In this document: piece after piece, positions 8,563 through 16,339 of the stretch
How positions within the stretch are numbered: the stretch's first letter is position 1
Layout: each line of letters begins with the position of its first letter
Notes under the pieces: generated by a model
Databases searched by the model: none
Told to the model about the DNA's origin: nothing
Seen by the model: the letters and a program-made list of their open reading frames with translations, nothing else
DNA from: Bacteroidota bacterium
Lineage (GTDB): Bacteria; Bacteroidota; Bacteroidia; Chitinophagales; Saprospiraceae
Direction: 5' to 3'
Length of the DNA stretch: 32,660 bases
Assembly (NCBI GenBank): GCA_019136675.1
Contig: JAGVTV010000045.1
Location: 1-32,660, forward strand
Made by a program: the position numbers and the translations under genes

Positions 8563-9837
8563 ATGAATAAATTGTTCATTTTAATTCTGATCCTGTTCAG
8601 TGCTGCGACCATGCAGGCATCTTATTTACTTTTACCCATGGACCATGACAAACAGGCCAACCACCTTAAAGCTTACGGCATCACTTACTGGGTAATAAAC
8701 CAGGGTATCGAGGCATACTGGCTGCTTAATTACCGGGGAGGGAGTTTTGCCTTCCCGCATACCAAAGGACTTGAGTCAGAATGCAAGGTGCGTGGTGTTT
8801 CTTATGAGGTGATCTCCGATGGACAGTGGATAGCCATAAGAACAGAGATAAGCAATCCCGAAATCAACCAGGAGGTGATAAAGCTAGAAAAAGCCCCAAA
8901 GATTGCTGTTTACACGCCGGATTTTAACCCAGAAGGCAAACGCATACAACCCTGGGACGATGCTGTGACCCTGGTACTCACTTATGCAGAGATCCCGTTT
9001 GAAAAGGTGTATGACCGGGAGGTGCTTGAGGGCAAACTGGCACAGTACGATTGGTTGCACCTGCACCACGAGGATTTTACAGGTCAGTACGGAAAATTTT
9101 ACGCAAGCCAGGGAGGTACACCCTGGTACAAGTTAAATCAGCAAAAGACAGAAGCATTGGCAAAAGGACTCGGATTTACCAAAGTTTCAAACCTTAAGCT
9201 GGCTGTTGCAAAAAGGATCAAGGAGTATGTGGAAGGTGGTGGTTTTATGTTTGCCATGTGCTCCGCCACAGACACCTACGACATTGCCTTAGCAGCCGAA
9301 GGCCTGGACATATGTGCCGAGATGTATGACGGGGACGGCTTTGACCACAATGCTCAGGAAAAACTGGATTACAGCAAGACCTTTGCATTTAAAAATTTTA
9401 CACTCAATTTGAACCCACTCCAGTACGAGCACTCTGACATTGACAATAAATCTCGAAATGTGACACCGGAAGTGGACTATTTTAATTTGTTTGAATTTTC
9501 AGCCAAATGGGACCCTATCCCTTCTATGCTCTGTCAGAACCATACTCTAACTGTCAAAGGATTTATGGGACAGTCTACCTCATTTAAAAAGTCGCTGGTA
9601 AAACCCGATGTCCTGGTCATGGGCGAAACAAAATCAGCGGGAGAGGTCAGATATCTTCATGGAACATACGGTTTTGGCACATGGACGTTTTACGGAGGCC
9701 ATGACCCGGAAGACTACAGACATTATGTAGGCGACCCTGAGACCGACCTCAATTTGCACCCTAACAGTGCCGGGTATCGGCTTATACTCAATAACATCCT
9801 GTTTCCTGCCGCTGAAAAAAAGAAAAGGAAGACCTGA
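8563..9837 (+). CDS. Conserved exported protein of unknown function, amidotransferase-like fold suspected
   Basis: 424 residues with a signal peptide (1-19, core LFILILILFSAATMQA). Segments KIAVYTPDF (~112), YDWLHLHHEDFTGQYGKF, VEGGGFMFAMCSATDTYDIAL and GFGTWTFYGGHDPEDY...GYRLILNNIL recall the ThuA/class I glutamine-amidotransferase-like fold, with His pairs (HLHH, GGHD) that could bind metal or act in catalysis. The C-terminus is strongly basic (KKKRK). I recall Bacteroidota homologues being labelled asparagine synthetase B, but there is no N-terminal Cys nucleophile, no ATP-binding SGGxDS motif, and a signal peptide is present, so that label is doubtful. It is followed 44 bases later by a TPR lipoprotein gene, probably in one transcript, and convergent to the phosphate transporter genes. 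Confidence 0.75.
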   Translation: MNKLFILILILFSAATMQASYLLLPMDHDKQANHLKAYGITYWVINQGIEAYWLLNYRGGSFAFPHTKGLESECKVRGVSYEVISDGQWIAIRTEISNPEINQEVIKLEKAPKIAVYTPDFNPEGKRIQPWDDAVTLVLTYAEIPFEKVYDREVLEGKLAQYDWLHLHHEDFTGQYGKFYASQGGTPWYKLNQQKTEALAKGLGFTKVSNLKLAVAKRIKEYVEGGGFMFAMCSATDTYDIALAAEGLDICAEMYDGDGFDHNAQEKLDYSKTFAFKNFTLNLNPLQYEHSDIDNKSRNVTPEVDYFNLFEFSAKWDPIPSMLCQNHTLTVKGFMGQSTSFKKSLVKPDVLVMGETKSAGEVRYLHGTYGFGTWTFYGGHDPEDYRHYVGDPETDLNLHPNSAGYRLILNNILFPAAEKKKRKT

Positions 9838-9881
9838 TCCTGGGTATGTGGGCCTGAATATATAATCACATCTTTATTGTC

Positions 9882-10772
9882 ATGAATGCAAGATTCTTTC
9901 TTCAGTTGTTTTTTGTATTAGTTTTTTTTGGCTGCAGCCAAAAAAATCCATCACCGGACATCCCGGATGAGTTGGTAAAAATGGAAAAGCAGTACCGTTC
10001 CGACAAGGCGGACAGCACATTTGTCAAGCTCGTCCAGGCTTACGGAAAGAATATCATGGAATCGGAATCCATGCCAGCCAAAGAACAACTTTTGAGAAAG
10101 GTCATCACTCTGTGCAGTGAGTTTAAAAATACCGCATACACCGAGGTTTTTGAAACCGAACTCCTGAAGGTAAACCCAAGGGCAAGTGATGCCAAAAAAC
10201 TGCTGGAAAATACTGCCATGAGAATGGAAGACAAAAACAGGCCGGAGCTTGCGTCCATATTTTACTCAGCACTTGAAGACAGATTTGGCCAAAAGGACAA
10301 ATACAGATACAAGATTATCGCAGAGCAGTCAGATATGCAGCAATATATGAAGTCCGGAGCCGAAGACGTATTCAGGTCACCCGGGCCACAGGGAGTCAAT
10401 ATCGAGGCATCAGAAAAGTACATAGACCTGTGTGAAGCATTCGCCCTGTCTTTTCCGGAAGACAGGATGTCGCCGGAATACCTTTTCAGGGCCTCAGAGA
10501 TCGCAAGGGCCATCAACAGCCTGCCCAAAGCTATGTCACTCTACGACTGGATCATCCAGTATTATCCAAAAAGTGATAAAACTGCTTCTGTTTTATTTAT
10601 GAAAGGATTTATTCTTGACTCAGAACTGTCCCGTAAAGAAGAGGCAAAAAAGGTATACAATAACTTTCTGGAAAAATACCCCGGTGATTCACTGGCTAAT
10701 GATGTCAAATTCCTGCTTGACAATCTGGGTAAGTCAGATCAGGAAATCATTAAAGGGCTGGAAAATAAATAA
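9882..10772 (+). CDS. TPR-containing lipoprotein
   Basis: 296 residues. The hydrophobic leader ends in FFGC with lipidated Cys18, followed by Ser-Gln, so it is a lipoprotein; the side of the outer membrane cannot be told. The rest is helical. Residues ~200-285 hold two tetratricopeptide-like units (EYLFRASEIARAI...KAMSLYDWIIQYYPKS; ASVLFMKGFI...EEAKKVYNNFLEKYPGDS), of the type seen in YbgF/CpoB and BamD. It likely serves as a scaffold for a partner, possibly the exported protein encoded just upstream. It ends 12 bases from the convergent PiT gene without room for a terminator. Confidence 0.75.
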   Translation: MNARFFLQLFFVLVFFGCSQKNPSPDIPDELVKMEKQYRSDKADSTFVKLVQAYGKNIMESESMPAKEQLLRKVITLCSEFKNTAYTEVFETELLKVNPRASDAKKLLENTAMRMEDKNRPELASIFYSALEDRFGQKDKYRYKIIAEQSDMQQYMKSGAEDVFRSPGPQGVNIEASEKYIDLCEAFALSFPEDRMSPEYLFRASEIARAINSLPKAMSLYDWIIQYYPKSDKTASVLFMKGFILDSELSRKEEAKKVYNNFLEKYPGDSLANDVKFLLDNLGKSDQEIIKGLENK

Positions 10773-10784
10773 AAGCAGCCTCCC

Positions 10785-12008
10785 CTATTGCATTCCAAAC
10801 AGAGTCAATACTTTAAAGACCACCATAGCAAACAATGCCGAAACCGGAATGGTCAGTATCCAGGCCCAAAGCAGATTGATGGTTACCCCCCATCGCACCG
10901 CCGAAAGCCTTTTGGTGGCTCCAACCCCGATGATCGAACCCGTGATGGTGTGGGTGGTGGATACAGGTATCTTAAGATATTCTGTCAGAAAAAGGGTGAT
11001 GGCACCTGCTGTCTCTGCCGCCACACCTTCAAAAGGAGTGACCTTGGTGATACGGGTACCCATAGTCTTGATAATCCTCCATCCGCCGCTCAGAGTACCC
11101 AGGGCAATGGCTGCATAACAGGTAAGCGGAATCCAGGGTAGCATATGGTCAAGCGTGTATTTGGATGAGTCATAGGCGACCATGGCAGCCATGATGATTC
11201 CCATGACCTTCTGGGCATCATTGCCTCCGTGACCGATACTGAAAGCGGCCGAAGAAACCAGCTGCATACGCTTAAACCATTTTTCAGACTGAAGGTAATT
11301 AAGCGAGTTAAGATAAAGGGTAAACAAGGCCATGACTATAATGATGAATCCCAGAAGGATCAATTTAAAATTGTGGGTATCAAAGATTACCTTCAACACG
11401 TAAAAGTCAAAATTAGACTTGAGTTTTTCCGGGTCGGTATTTAGGGTATTGAACAGAAATATAATAATGAGAGCAATGACAGAAAGGGAAAACAGTTTAG
11501 GCAGCATACTCTTGCTGAATGAATGCAAAAACCACACGGAGATCATAAACGCTATGACCATCCCGATCATGGGAGCCAGTACGATGAAACTGGCAATCTG
11601 CATGATCTTTGGCGAATTGATGGATTCAAATCCGGTGTGAGCAATGGCCGCACCTGCAAATCCTCCTATCAGGGTATGAGAGGACGAAGACGGTATACCA
11701 AACCACCATGTGAGAAGGTTCCACGCTATGGCAGCAATTAGCCCTGCCAGTATCACAGTCAGTGTAATATACGGCACGCCCTCGGCATTTGTCCCTTCAT
11801 TTACGGTTTTTGCAATGGTATTGGCCACCCCGTGGTCTCTGAATATAAAATAGGCAATAAAATTGAACATAGCGGCCCAAAACACGGCCTGGATAGGAGT
11901 CAATACTTTGGTTGATACCACGGTGGCAATAGAATTTGCCGCATCATGAAATCCGTTGATATAATCAAATATCAATGCCAGAAGTACTATTACAATTAAA
12001 AGGATCAT
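10785..12008 (-). CDS. Inorganic phosphate transporter, PiT family
   Basis: 407 residues, about ten membrane segments, inner membrane. The two inverted PiT signature repeats are clear: GFHDAANSIATVVSTK (19-34) with SSSSHTLIGG (107-116), and SIGHGGNDAQKVMG (257-270) with VSTTHTITGS (349-358). The family takes up phosphate (often as a metal-phosphate complex) by proton or sodium coupling. The gene follows the DUF47/PhoU-like gene with a 39-base gap, the usual Pit accessory-Pit pair. The PiT-type assignment is firm; the coupling ion is not shown by the sequence. Confidence 0.95.
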   Translation of the reverse strand: MILLIVIVLLALIFDYINGFHDAANSIATVVSTKVLTPIQAVFWAAMFNFIAYFIFRDHGVANTIAKTVNEGTNAEGVPYITLTVILAGLIAAIAWNLLTWWFGIPSSSSHTLIGGFAGAAIAHTGFESINSPKIMQIASFIVLAPMIGMVIAFMISVWFLHSFSKSMLPKLFSLSVIALIIIFLFNTLNTDPEKLKSNFDFYVLKVIFDTHNFKLILLGFIIIVMALFTLYLNSLNYLQSEKWFKRMQLVSSAAFSIGHGGNDAQKVMGIIMAAMVAYDSSKYTLDHMLPWIPLTCYAAIALGTLSGGWRIIKTMGTRITKVTPFEGVAAETAGAITLFLTEYLKIPVSTTHTITGSIIGVGATKRLSAVRWGVTINLLWAWILTIPVSALFAMVVFKVLTLFGMQ

Positions 12009-12047
12009 ATCACTGATTTGTCAGGCTTTGTATTCTTATGCCCGGGA

Positions 12048-12695
12048 TCACGAGTACTTGATGATTATGGATTCTATGACATTGGAAGCATCCTCGCACT
12101 TGTCTGTAATCATCTCCATATCCTCGTAGATGCTTTTAAGCCTGATTACATCGATGGCATTCGGATTGTTTTTAAACAGATTGATGATGGCCCTGTCCAG
12201 CACATCGTCTGCATCATTTTCCAGGCTATTGACCACCACGCAATCCTGCTTGATCTTACTGATATTTTTCATGTTCCTCAGTTTCTTGACTGCCCCGGCA
12301 AGAGTTGTAATGGACTTGTGGTTTATGGTAGCCAGTTCCTTCATATATTCATCCGTCTCTTCCACATTATAGTTAAGTATCTTTTTGGAAGAAGCATACA
12401 TATAATCTGCAATATCATCCAGTGAGGTGGCCAGAAAATGGATGTCTTCCCTGTCAAAAGGAGTTACAAAATTTTTACCCAGTTCAACAAAAATCTGGTG
12501 GGTATATTCGTCATTTTTATGCTCCCCGTCAGCGATAGACTCAAGTAATTTTGCCATTTGCTGCGGATCTTCGGAATAAATAGCATCAACGAGAGTTTTG
12601 CTCATATCCTTTAAAGTAGAAGCGATATTTTCAAAAATATCATAAAAGATCTTGTCCTTGGGTAAAAATATGCGGATAATGTTGTTGATGGACAT
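12048..12695 (-). CDS. DUF47 / PhoU-like Pit accessory protein
   Basis: 215 residues, all helical, no signal peptide. Motifs typical of DUF47 are present: DREDIHFLATSLDDIADYM (about 79-97), the acidic ENDADDVLDRAI helix, and the closing helix YEDMEMITDKCEDASNVIESI. The spaced acidic residues match the metal-binding E/DxxxD clusters of PhoU relatives. Such proteins are encoded next to PiT carriers and are thought to tune their activity from the cytosol. It is the first gene of a two-gene unit with the transporter; a weak -7 element lies 25 bases upstream. Confidence 0.9.
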   Translation of the reverse strand: MSINNIIRIFLPKDKIFYDIFENIASTLKDMSKTLVDAIYSEDPQQMAKLLESIADGEHKNDEYTHQIFVELGKNFVTPFDREDIHFLATSLDDIADYMYASSKKILNYNVEETDEYMKELATINHKSITTLAGAVKKLRNMKNISKIKQDCVVVNSLENDADDVLDRAIINLFKNNPNAIDVIRLKSIYEDMEMITDKCEDASNVIESIIIKYS

Positions 12696-13025
12696 TCCGG
12701 GTTGGTTTTAGATTGGCCACAAAGTTACGGAAATATTTGAATCGACAGCCCTCAATTTTGAGCCTGTGACAAGATTAATGAGGCAATTTTTCGCTTGCTA
12801 TAAACTTCTGTTCGCTAAAGTTTGTTAAGTTATGGTTCGGAAATATGCTGCCCCCAGGCATATCTTGTTTTCAACCCATGAGTCTTTTTAAGTGCATGTT
12901 ATTGATAATAGAAAAGCAATGCATGGCTTTTTTTTATAATATTTGTTGAATAATACACATATTATAATTAAATATTATTTATATTTGCCTCATAAATTAG
13001 GATTAGTAAAAATAAGAACTCAGTT
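12696..13025. other. 330-base intergenic region between divergent DUF47 and OmpA-TSP3 genes
   Basis: No coding sequence is supported. On the minus strand TAACTTTG (plus 12720-12727) is a weak -7 element for the DUF47 gene. On the plus strand there is an exact -7 element near 12980 (listed separately). AAAAGC (12912-12917) and GCTTTT (12926-12931) can form a 6-bp hairpin followed by T's; no transcript is known that it would end. The 100 bases before the OmpA gene are very AT-rich. Confidence 0.5.
12980..12988 (+). promoter_or_regulatory. -7 promoter element for the OmpA-TSP3 gene
   Basis: TATATTTGC matches TAnnTTTGC exactly and is 37 bases before the ATG. A TTTG lies 34 bases upstream (12942-12945), farther than usual, so the -33 element is uncertain. 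Confidence 0.5.
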
Positions 13026-14567
13026 ATGAAAAAGTTTTTTGGCTTCATATGCCTGTTGATGTTGGTCGGCAATCAGCTGGCCGGTCAGAATCCCGCGTAT
13101 AAGACCGGGATAGTTTTTAAAAAGTTATTTCTCGACTACCAGACCACCAACGGTGGCAAATTCACAAATTTTAAGGATTACAGACACGGTGCTGAGATCG
13201 GACTGCAAAGGATGCTGACAGACAAAGTCGCTTTACATGTTCCCTTGCGATACGGGGTTGTAGATTCACACCTGGATTCAATCAACTGCATCAAGAAAAG
13301 TATCTACAGCCTGGATGCCCAGCTTCAATACCAGTTTACCACAAATAACCGCAGGATAGTCCCCTATGTACTGGCAGGTGTTGGCGGGGTAATAGAGGAC
13401 GAAGGTGAATTTAACCTTCAGATACCGGCAGGGTTAGGATTTTATATCCGGCTAGCTCCCAAAGCCTACATCAACTGGCAGTCAGAGTTCAGATATGGCC
13501 TGAAGGAAAAAAGGTCAAATCTTCAGCATGGTATCGGCTTCATCTATCTGCTTGGAAAATCAGCCGATGAAACTCCGAAGGCTGACACTATGGGCAATAT
13601 AAAAGATACTGACATGGACGGAATTGCGGACGAACTTGACCTTTGTCCCAATGCCTTTGGTTCCAAAGACCTTAATGGATGTCCTGACAGGGATGGCGAT
13701 AAGATACCGGATTATCTGGATAAGTGTCCCGAAACCAAGGGTCTGAGTGAGATGGGTGGATGTCCTGACAGTGACGGAGATGGTATTTCTGACAACGAAG
13801 ACGAATGCCCTAAAGAAGCTGGAACAGCTGACAATAAAGGATGTCCCAAACAAATGGAAGATATATCCAAAAAAGACAGCGACGGAGATGGTGTTGCCGA
13901 CAAAGATGACAAATGCCCTAACCTGAAAGGTACTGTTTCTGCTATGGGCTGCCCGGACAGGGATGGTGACGGAGTGGAAGATTCGGCTGACAAATGTCCG
14001 GATTCAAAAGGGAGCCTCGGTTCCATGGGGTGCCCGGACAGAGACAGTGATGGTGTGGCTGATTTCGAAGACAAATGTCCGGATAAACCTGGCTTAAGAA
14101 TATACTACGGATGTCCGGATACGGATGGTGACGGAATCGATGACTCGCGGGATAAATGTCCGGATACGGCTGGCTCAGTGGCAAGTGACGGATGTCCGGA
14201 AATCAGGAAGGAAGACAGAAAAACCCTCGAGATTGCTATGCAGGCAGTTCAGTTCCAGACCGGAAGTGCGGTCCTGAAACAGGAATCTAATGTTGTGCTC
14301 AACCAAATCGTTGATATATTAGAAAGATATCCATCCTTCAACATGACCATCAGTGGTCACACAGACAATACAGGAAGTGCCCCGGCCAATCAGACACTAT
14401 CTGAGCGACGTGCCAAAACCTGCTACGATTATCTTGTAGCCAGAGGCATTGCACCGGACCGTCTGAGCCATGCAGGATACGGCGAATCCAGACCTATATC
14501 CACCAATGAAACCGAAAAGGGAAGGTCTCTAAACCGACGCGTTGAATTCAATCTGGTTCCCCGGTAA
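13026..14567 (+). CDS. OmpA-family outer-membrane protein with seven thrombospondin type 3 repeats
   Basis: 513 residues. The signal peptide is 1-20 (GNQLAG-QNP). Residues ~21-180 look like an eight-strand barrel (VPYVLAGVGGVIEDEGEF, GLGFYIRLAPKAYINWQSEFRYGL). Residues 194-391 are seven 27-residue Ca-binding TSP3 repeats. Residues ~398-513 are an OmpA C-terminal peptidoglycan-binding domain (VQFQTGSAVL, SGHTDNTGSAPANQTLSERRA, GYGESRPIS, NRRVEFNLV). It should anchor the outer membrane to peptidoglycan, with the TSP3 part as a calcium-stiffened link. It is a single-gene unit with an own promoter element and a strong terminator. The family is common and often abundant in Bacteroidota. Confidence 0.93.
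   Translation: MKKFFGFICLLMLVGNQLAGQNPAYKTGIVFKKLFLDYQTTNGGKFTNFKDYRHGAEIGLQRMLTDKVALHVPLRYGVVDSHLDSINCIKKSIYSLDAQLQYQFTTNNRRIVPYVLAGVGGVIEDEGEFNLQIPAGLGFYIRLAPKAYINWQSEFRYGLKEKRSNLQHGIGFIYLLGKSADETPKADTMGNIKDTDMDGIADELDLCPNAFGSKDLNGCPDRDGDKIPDYLDKCPETKGLSEMGGCPDSDGDGISDNEDECPKEAGTADNKGCPKQMEDISKKDSDGDGVADKDDKCPNLKGTVSAMGCPDRDGDGVEDSADKCPDSKGSLGSMGCPDRDSDGVADFEDKCPDKPGLRIYYGCPDTDGDGIDDSRDKCPDTAGSVASDGCPEIRKEDRKTLEIAMQAVQFQTGSAVLKQESNVVLNQIVDILERYPSFNMTISGHTDNTGSAPANQTLSERRAKTCYDYLVARGIAPDRLSHAGYGESRPISTNETEKGRSLNRRVEFNLVPR
13605..14198 (+). repeat. Seven tandem TSP3 repeats (81 bases each)
   Basis: Each unit encodes DxDxDGxxDxxDxCP followed by ~11 residues and GCP. Units 1-3 and 4-7 are separated by a nine-residue insert (KQMEDISKK). 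Units 4-7 are the most alike, suggesting later duplication in that half. Most Asp ligands are kept; unit 1 has Met for one Asp-flanking Gly and unit 2 has Lys for Gly. Confidence 0.9.
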
Positions 14568-14579
14568 AAAAATATACTT

Positions 14580-14622
14580 AAACGGCAGGCAATTCACAGG
14601 AGTTGTCTGCCGTTTTTTTTTA
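14580..14622 (+). terminator. Intrinsic terminator after the OmpA-TSP3 gene
   Basis: AAACGGCAG and CTGCCGTTT pair as a 9-bp stem (14580-14588 with 14607-14615) around an 18-base loop in which GCAA/TTGT can partly extend the stem. It is followed by eight or more T's. It lies 13 bases after the stop codon. Confidence 0.85.
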
Positions 14623-14846
14623 TTTTATATCGAATACCTTTTGTTTTATATTTCGTATTGCTGGGATATACTTTCAAATATTTATTACCGGACTTTATGA
14701 TTCTGCCGTATTTTATAAAGGCCGGGAACCGATAATCACGGATTTTAACCCTTTCAGCTATAAAATTCAATAGAAAATTATAAAAGGTATAAAGAATTCT
14801 TTATCTTGCTTTTTGTTTCATTTTTAAACACCTTACAAACTTCGAT
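14623..14846. other. Leader region of the pyrimidine-catabolism operon
   Basis: AT-rich, non-coding. No exact Bacteroidota promoter is found; TTATCTTGC at 14801-14809 is the nearest -7 candidate, with two mismatches. No clear palindromic operator or riboswitch fold was seen by eye. The bases just before the ATG (ACACCTTACAAACTTCGAT) contain no Shine-Dalgarno, as is usual in this phylum. Confidence 0.4.
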
Positions 14847-16319
14847 ATGGCTACCCTAACCACCAGATACCCCGAAACCAAAAATTATATTGCAGGAAAA
14901 TTTGTATCCGGCCAAAGCCTCAGGACAATGGACGTCATCACTCCGCTTACCGGTGAGGTGATCTCAACAGTTACCCTGTCCGGTCAGGCAGACCTTGATG
15001 CTGCAGTAGAAGCGGCAAAGGCAGCCTATCCGGCATGGTCCGCAATGCCTGTCAAAGAACGGGTACAGGTTTTTTTCAGGTATAAAACACTGCTTGAAAG
15101 AGAACTGACGGACCTTGCACGGCTCGTAAGTGAGGAAAACGGAAAAACAATGGATGAAGCCAGAGCCGAAGTGGAAAAGAGCATCGAATTGACAGAATTT
15201 GCCTGCTCCATGCCACAGTTGCTTTCCGGCGAATTGCTGGAGGTAAGTAAAGGTGTGGAATGCCGCATAGAACATAAGCCACTCGGCGTCGTGGCATCAA
15301 TAGCCCCCTTTAACTTTCCGCATATGGTGCCCCATTGGACCATCCCAAATGCTCTGGCCCTTGGAAACTGCATGATCCTAAAACCCTCAGAACAGGTACC
15401 TGTCTCTTCTGTTAGAATTGCCGAAATGCTAAAGGAAGCAGGCTTACCGGACGGAGTCTTCAATGTCGTCAACGGTGACCGGGAAATAGTGGAAGCCATA
15501 TGCGACCATCCGGATATACAGGCGGTTTCGTTTGTAGGTTCTACCAAAATAGCCAAAGTGGTCTACCGACGTGCCACCTCAAATCTTAAAAGATGTACAG
15601 CACTGGGAGGTGCCAAAAACCATCTGATCGTGATGCCGGATGCCCACCCTGAGATGACCGCAACCAATGTGGCGGCAAGTATGAGCGGATGTGCCGGACA
15701 AAGGTGTATGGCTGCCTCCGCCATGGTGGCAGTAGGCCAGATGGATGAAATGGTAAGTAAGATATGTGACGAAGCTCGTAAGATAGTGCCCGGCAAAAAT
15801 TTGGGTAGTGTCATCAGCAAAGCTGCAAAGGAACGTATAGAAAAATATATTACCGAAGCAGAAAATGCAGGGGCAAAGGTGCTGGTAGACGGCAGAAACT
15901 GTGTAGTGGAGGGTTTTGAATCAGGATACTATGTCGGGCCCACCGTGATAGATTATGTTACTCCGGACATGGCGATAGCCAGAGAGGAGGTATTCGGGCC
16001 TGTGTTGGCCATCATACGTGCCAAAAATCTGGACGAAGCCATACACATAGAAAACAACAGCAACTACGGCAATGCAGCGTCTGTTTTTACCCAAAGCGGA
16101 GGGGTAGCCAGGCAGGTTATGGAAAGAGCCAGTGCAGGCATGATTGGTATCAATGTAGGCGTACCCGTACCCAGGGAGCCATTCTCCTTTGGGGGATGGA
16201 ATGAGAGTAAATTCGGGGTAAATGACATCACAGGCAAAAGTTCAATTGAATTCTGGACACAACTTAAAAAGACCACCGTCAAATGGAATCCGGAATCCAG
16301 GACAAACTGGATGAGCTGA
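14847..16319 (+). CDS. mmsA: CoA-acylating (methyl)malonate-semialdehyde dehydrogenase
   Basis: 490 residues, cytosolic aldehyde dehydrogenase fold. Visible are Asn155 in APFNFP, Lys179 in ILKPSE, the NAD loop FVGSTKIAK (229-237) and the nucleophile Cys287 in GCAGQRCMA. The general-base Glu of hydrolytic ALDHs is absent (TALGGAKNHLIV), as is typical of the CoA-dependent MmsA group. It turns malonate semialdehyde, CoA and NAD into acetyl-CoA and CO2, or the methyl form (from thymine) into propionyl-CoA. In valine breakdown the same enzyme type serves, but the operon with preTA, dihydropyrimidinase and ureidopropionase points to pyrimidine breakdown. First gene of the operon; the aminotransferase follows after 20 bases. 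Confidence 0.92.
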   Translation: MATLTTRYPETKNYIAGKFVSGQSLRTMDVITPLTGEVISTVTLSGQADLDAAVEAAKAAYPAWSAMPVKERVQVFFRYKTLLERELTDLARLVSEENGKTMDEARAEVEKSIELTEFACSMPQLLSGELLEVSKGVECRIEHKPLGVVASIAPFNFPHMVPHWTIPNALALGNCMILKPSEQVPVSSVRIAEMLKEAGLPDGVFNVVNGDREIVEAICDHPDIQAVSFVGSTKIAKVVYRRATSNLKRCTALGGAKNHLIVMPDAHPEMTATNVAASMSGCAGQRCMAASAMVAVGQMDEMVSKICDEARKIVPGKNLGSVISKAAKERIEKYITEAENAGAKVLVDGRNCVVEGFESGYYVGPTVIDYVTPDMAIAREEVFGPVLAIIRAKNLDEAIHIENNSNYGNAASVFTQSGGVARQVMERASAGMIGINVGVPVPREPFSFGGWNESKFGVNDITGKSSIEFWTQLKKTTVKWNPESRTNWMS

Positions 16320-16339
16320 TCACAATAAAAATTTATCAG

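Noticed and set aside
8563..9837. Asparagine synthetase B
   Set aside because: A signal peptide is present, while the N-terminal Cys nucleophile and the ATP-binding SGGxDS motif are absent.
12912..12938. Hairpin plus T-run upstream of the OmpA-TSP3 gene as a small-RNA terminator
   Set aside because: The stem is only 6 bp and no promoter or RNA fold is visible upstream on that strand.
13560..14184. Long minus-strand open frames opposite the TSP3 repeats
   Set aside because: They are a by-product of the repetitive Asp/Gly/Cys/Pro codons of the repeats; low-complexity translation, no start signals.
16283..16339. Possible 19-residue longer N-terminus of the aminotransferase
   Set aside because: It overlaps the 3' end of mmsA; the ATG at 16340 gives the normal family length and a regular 20-base gap.
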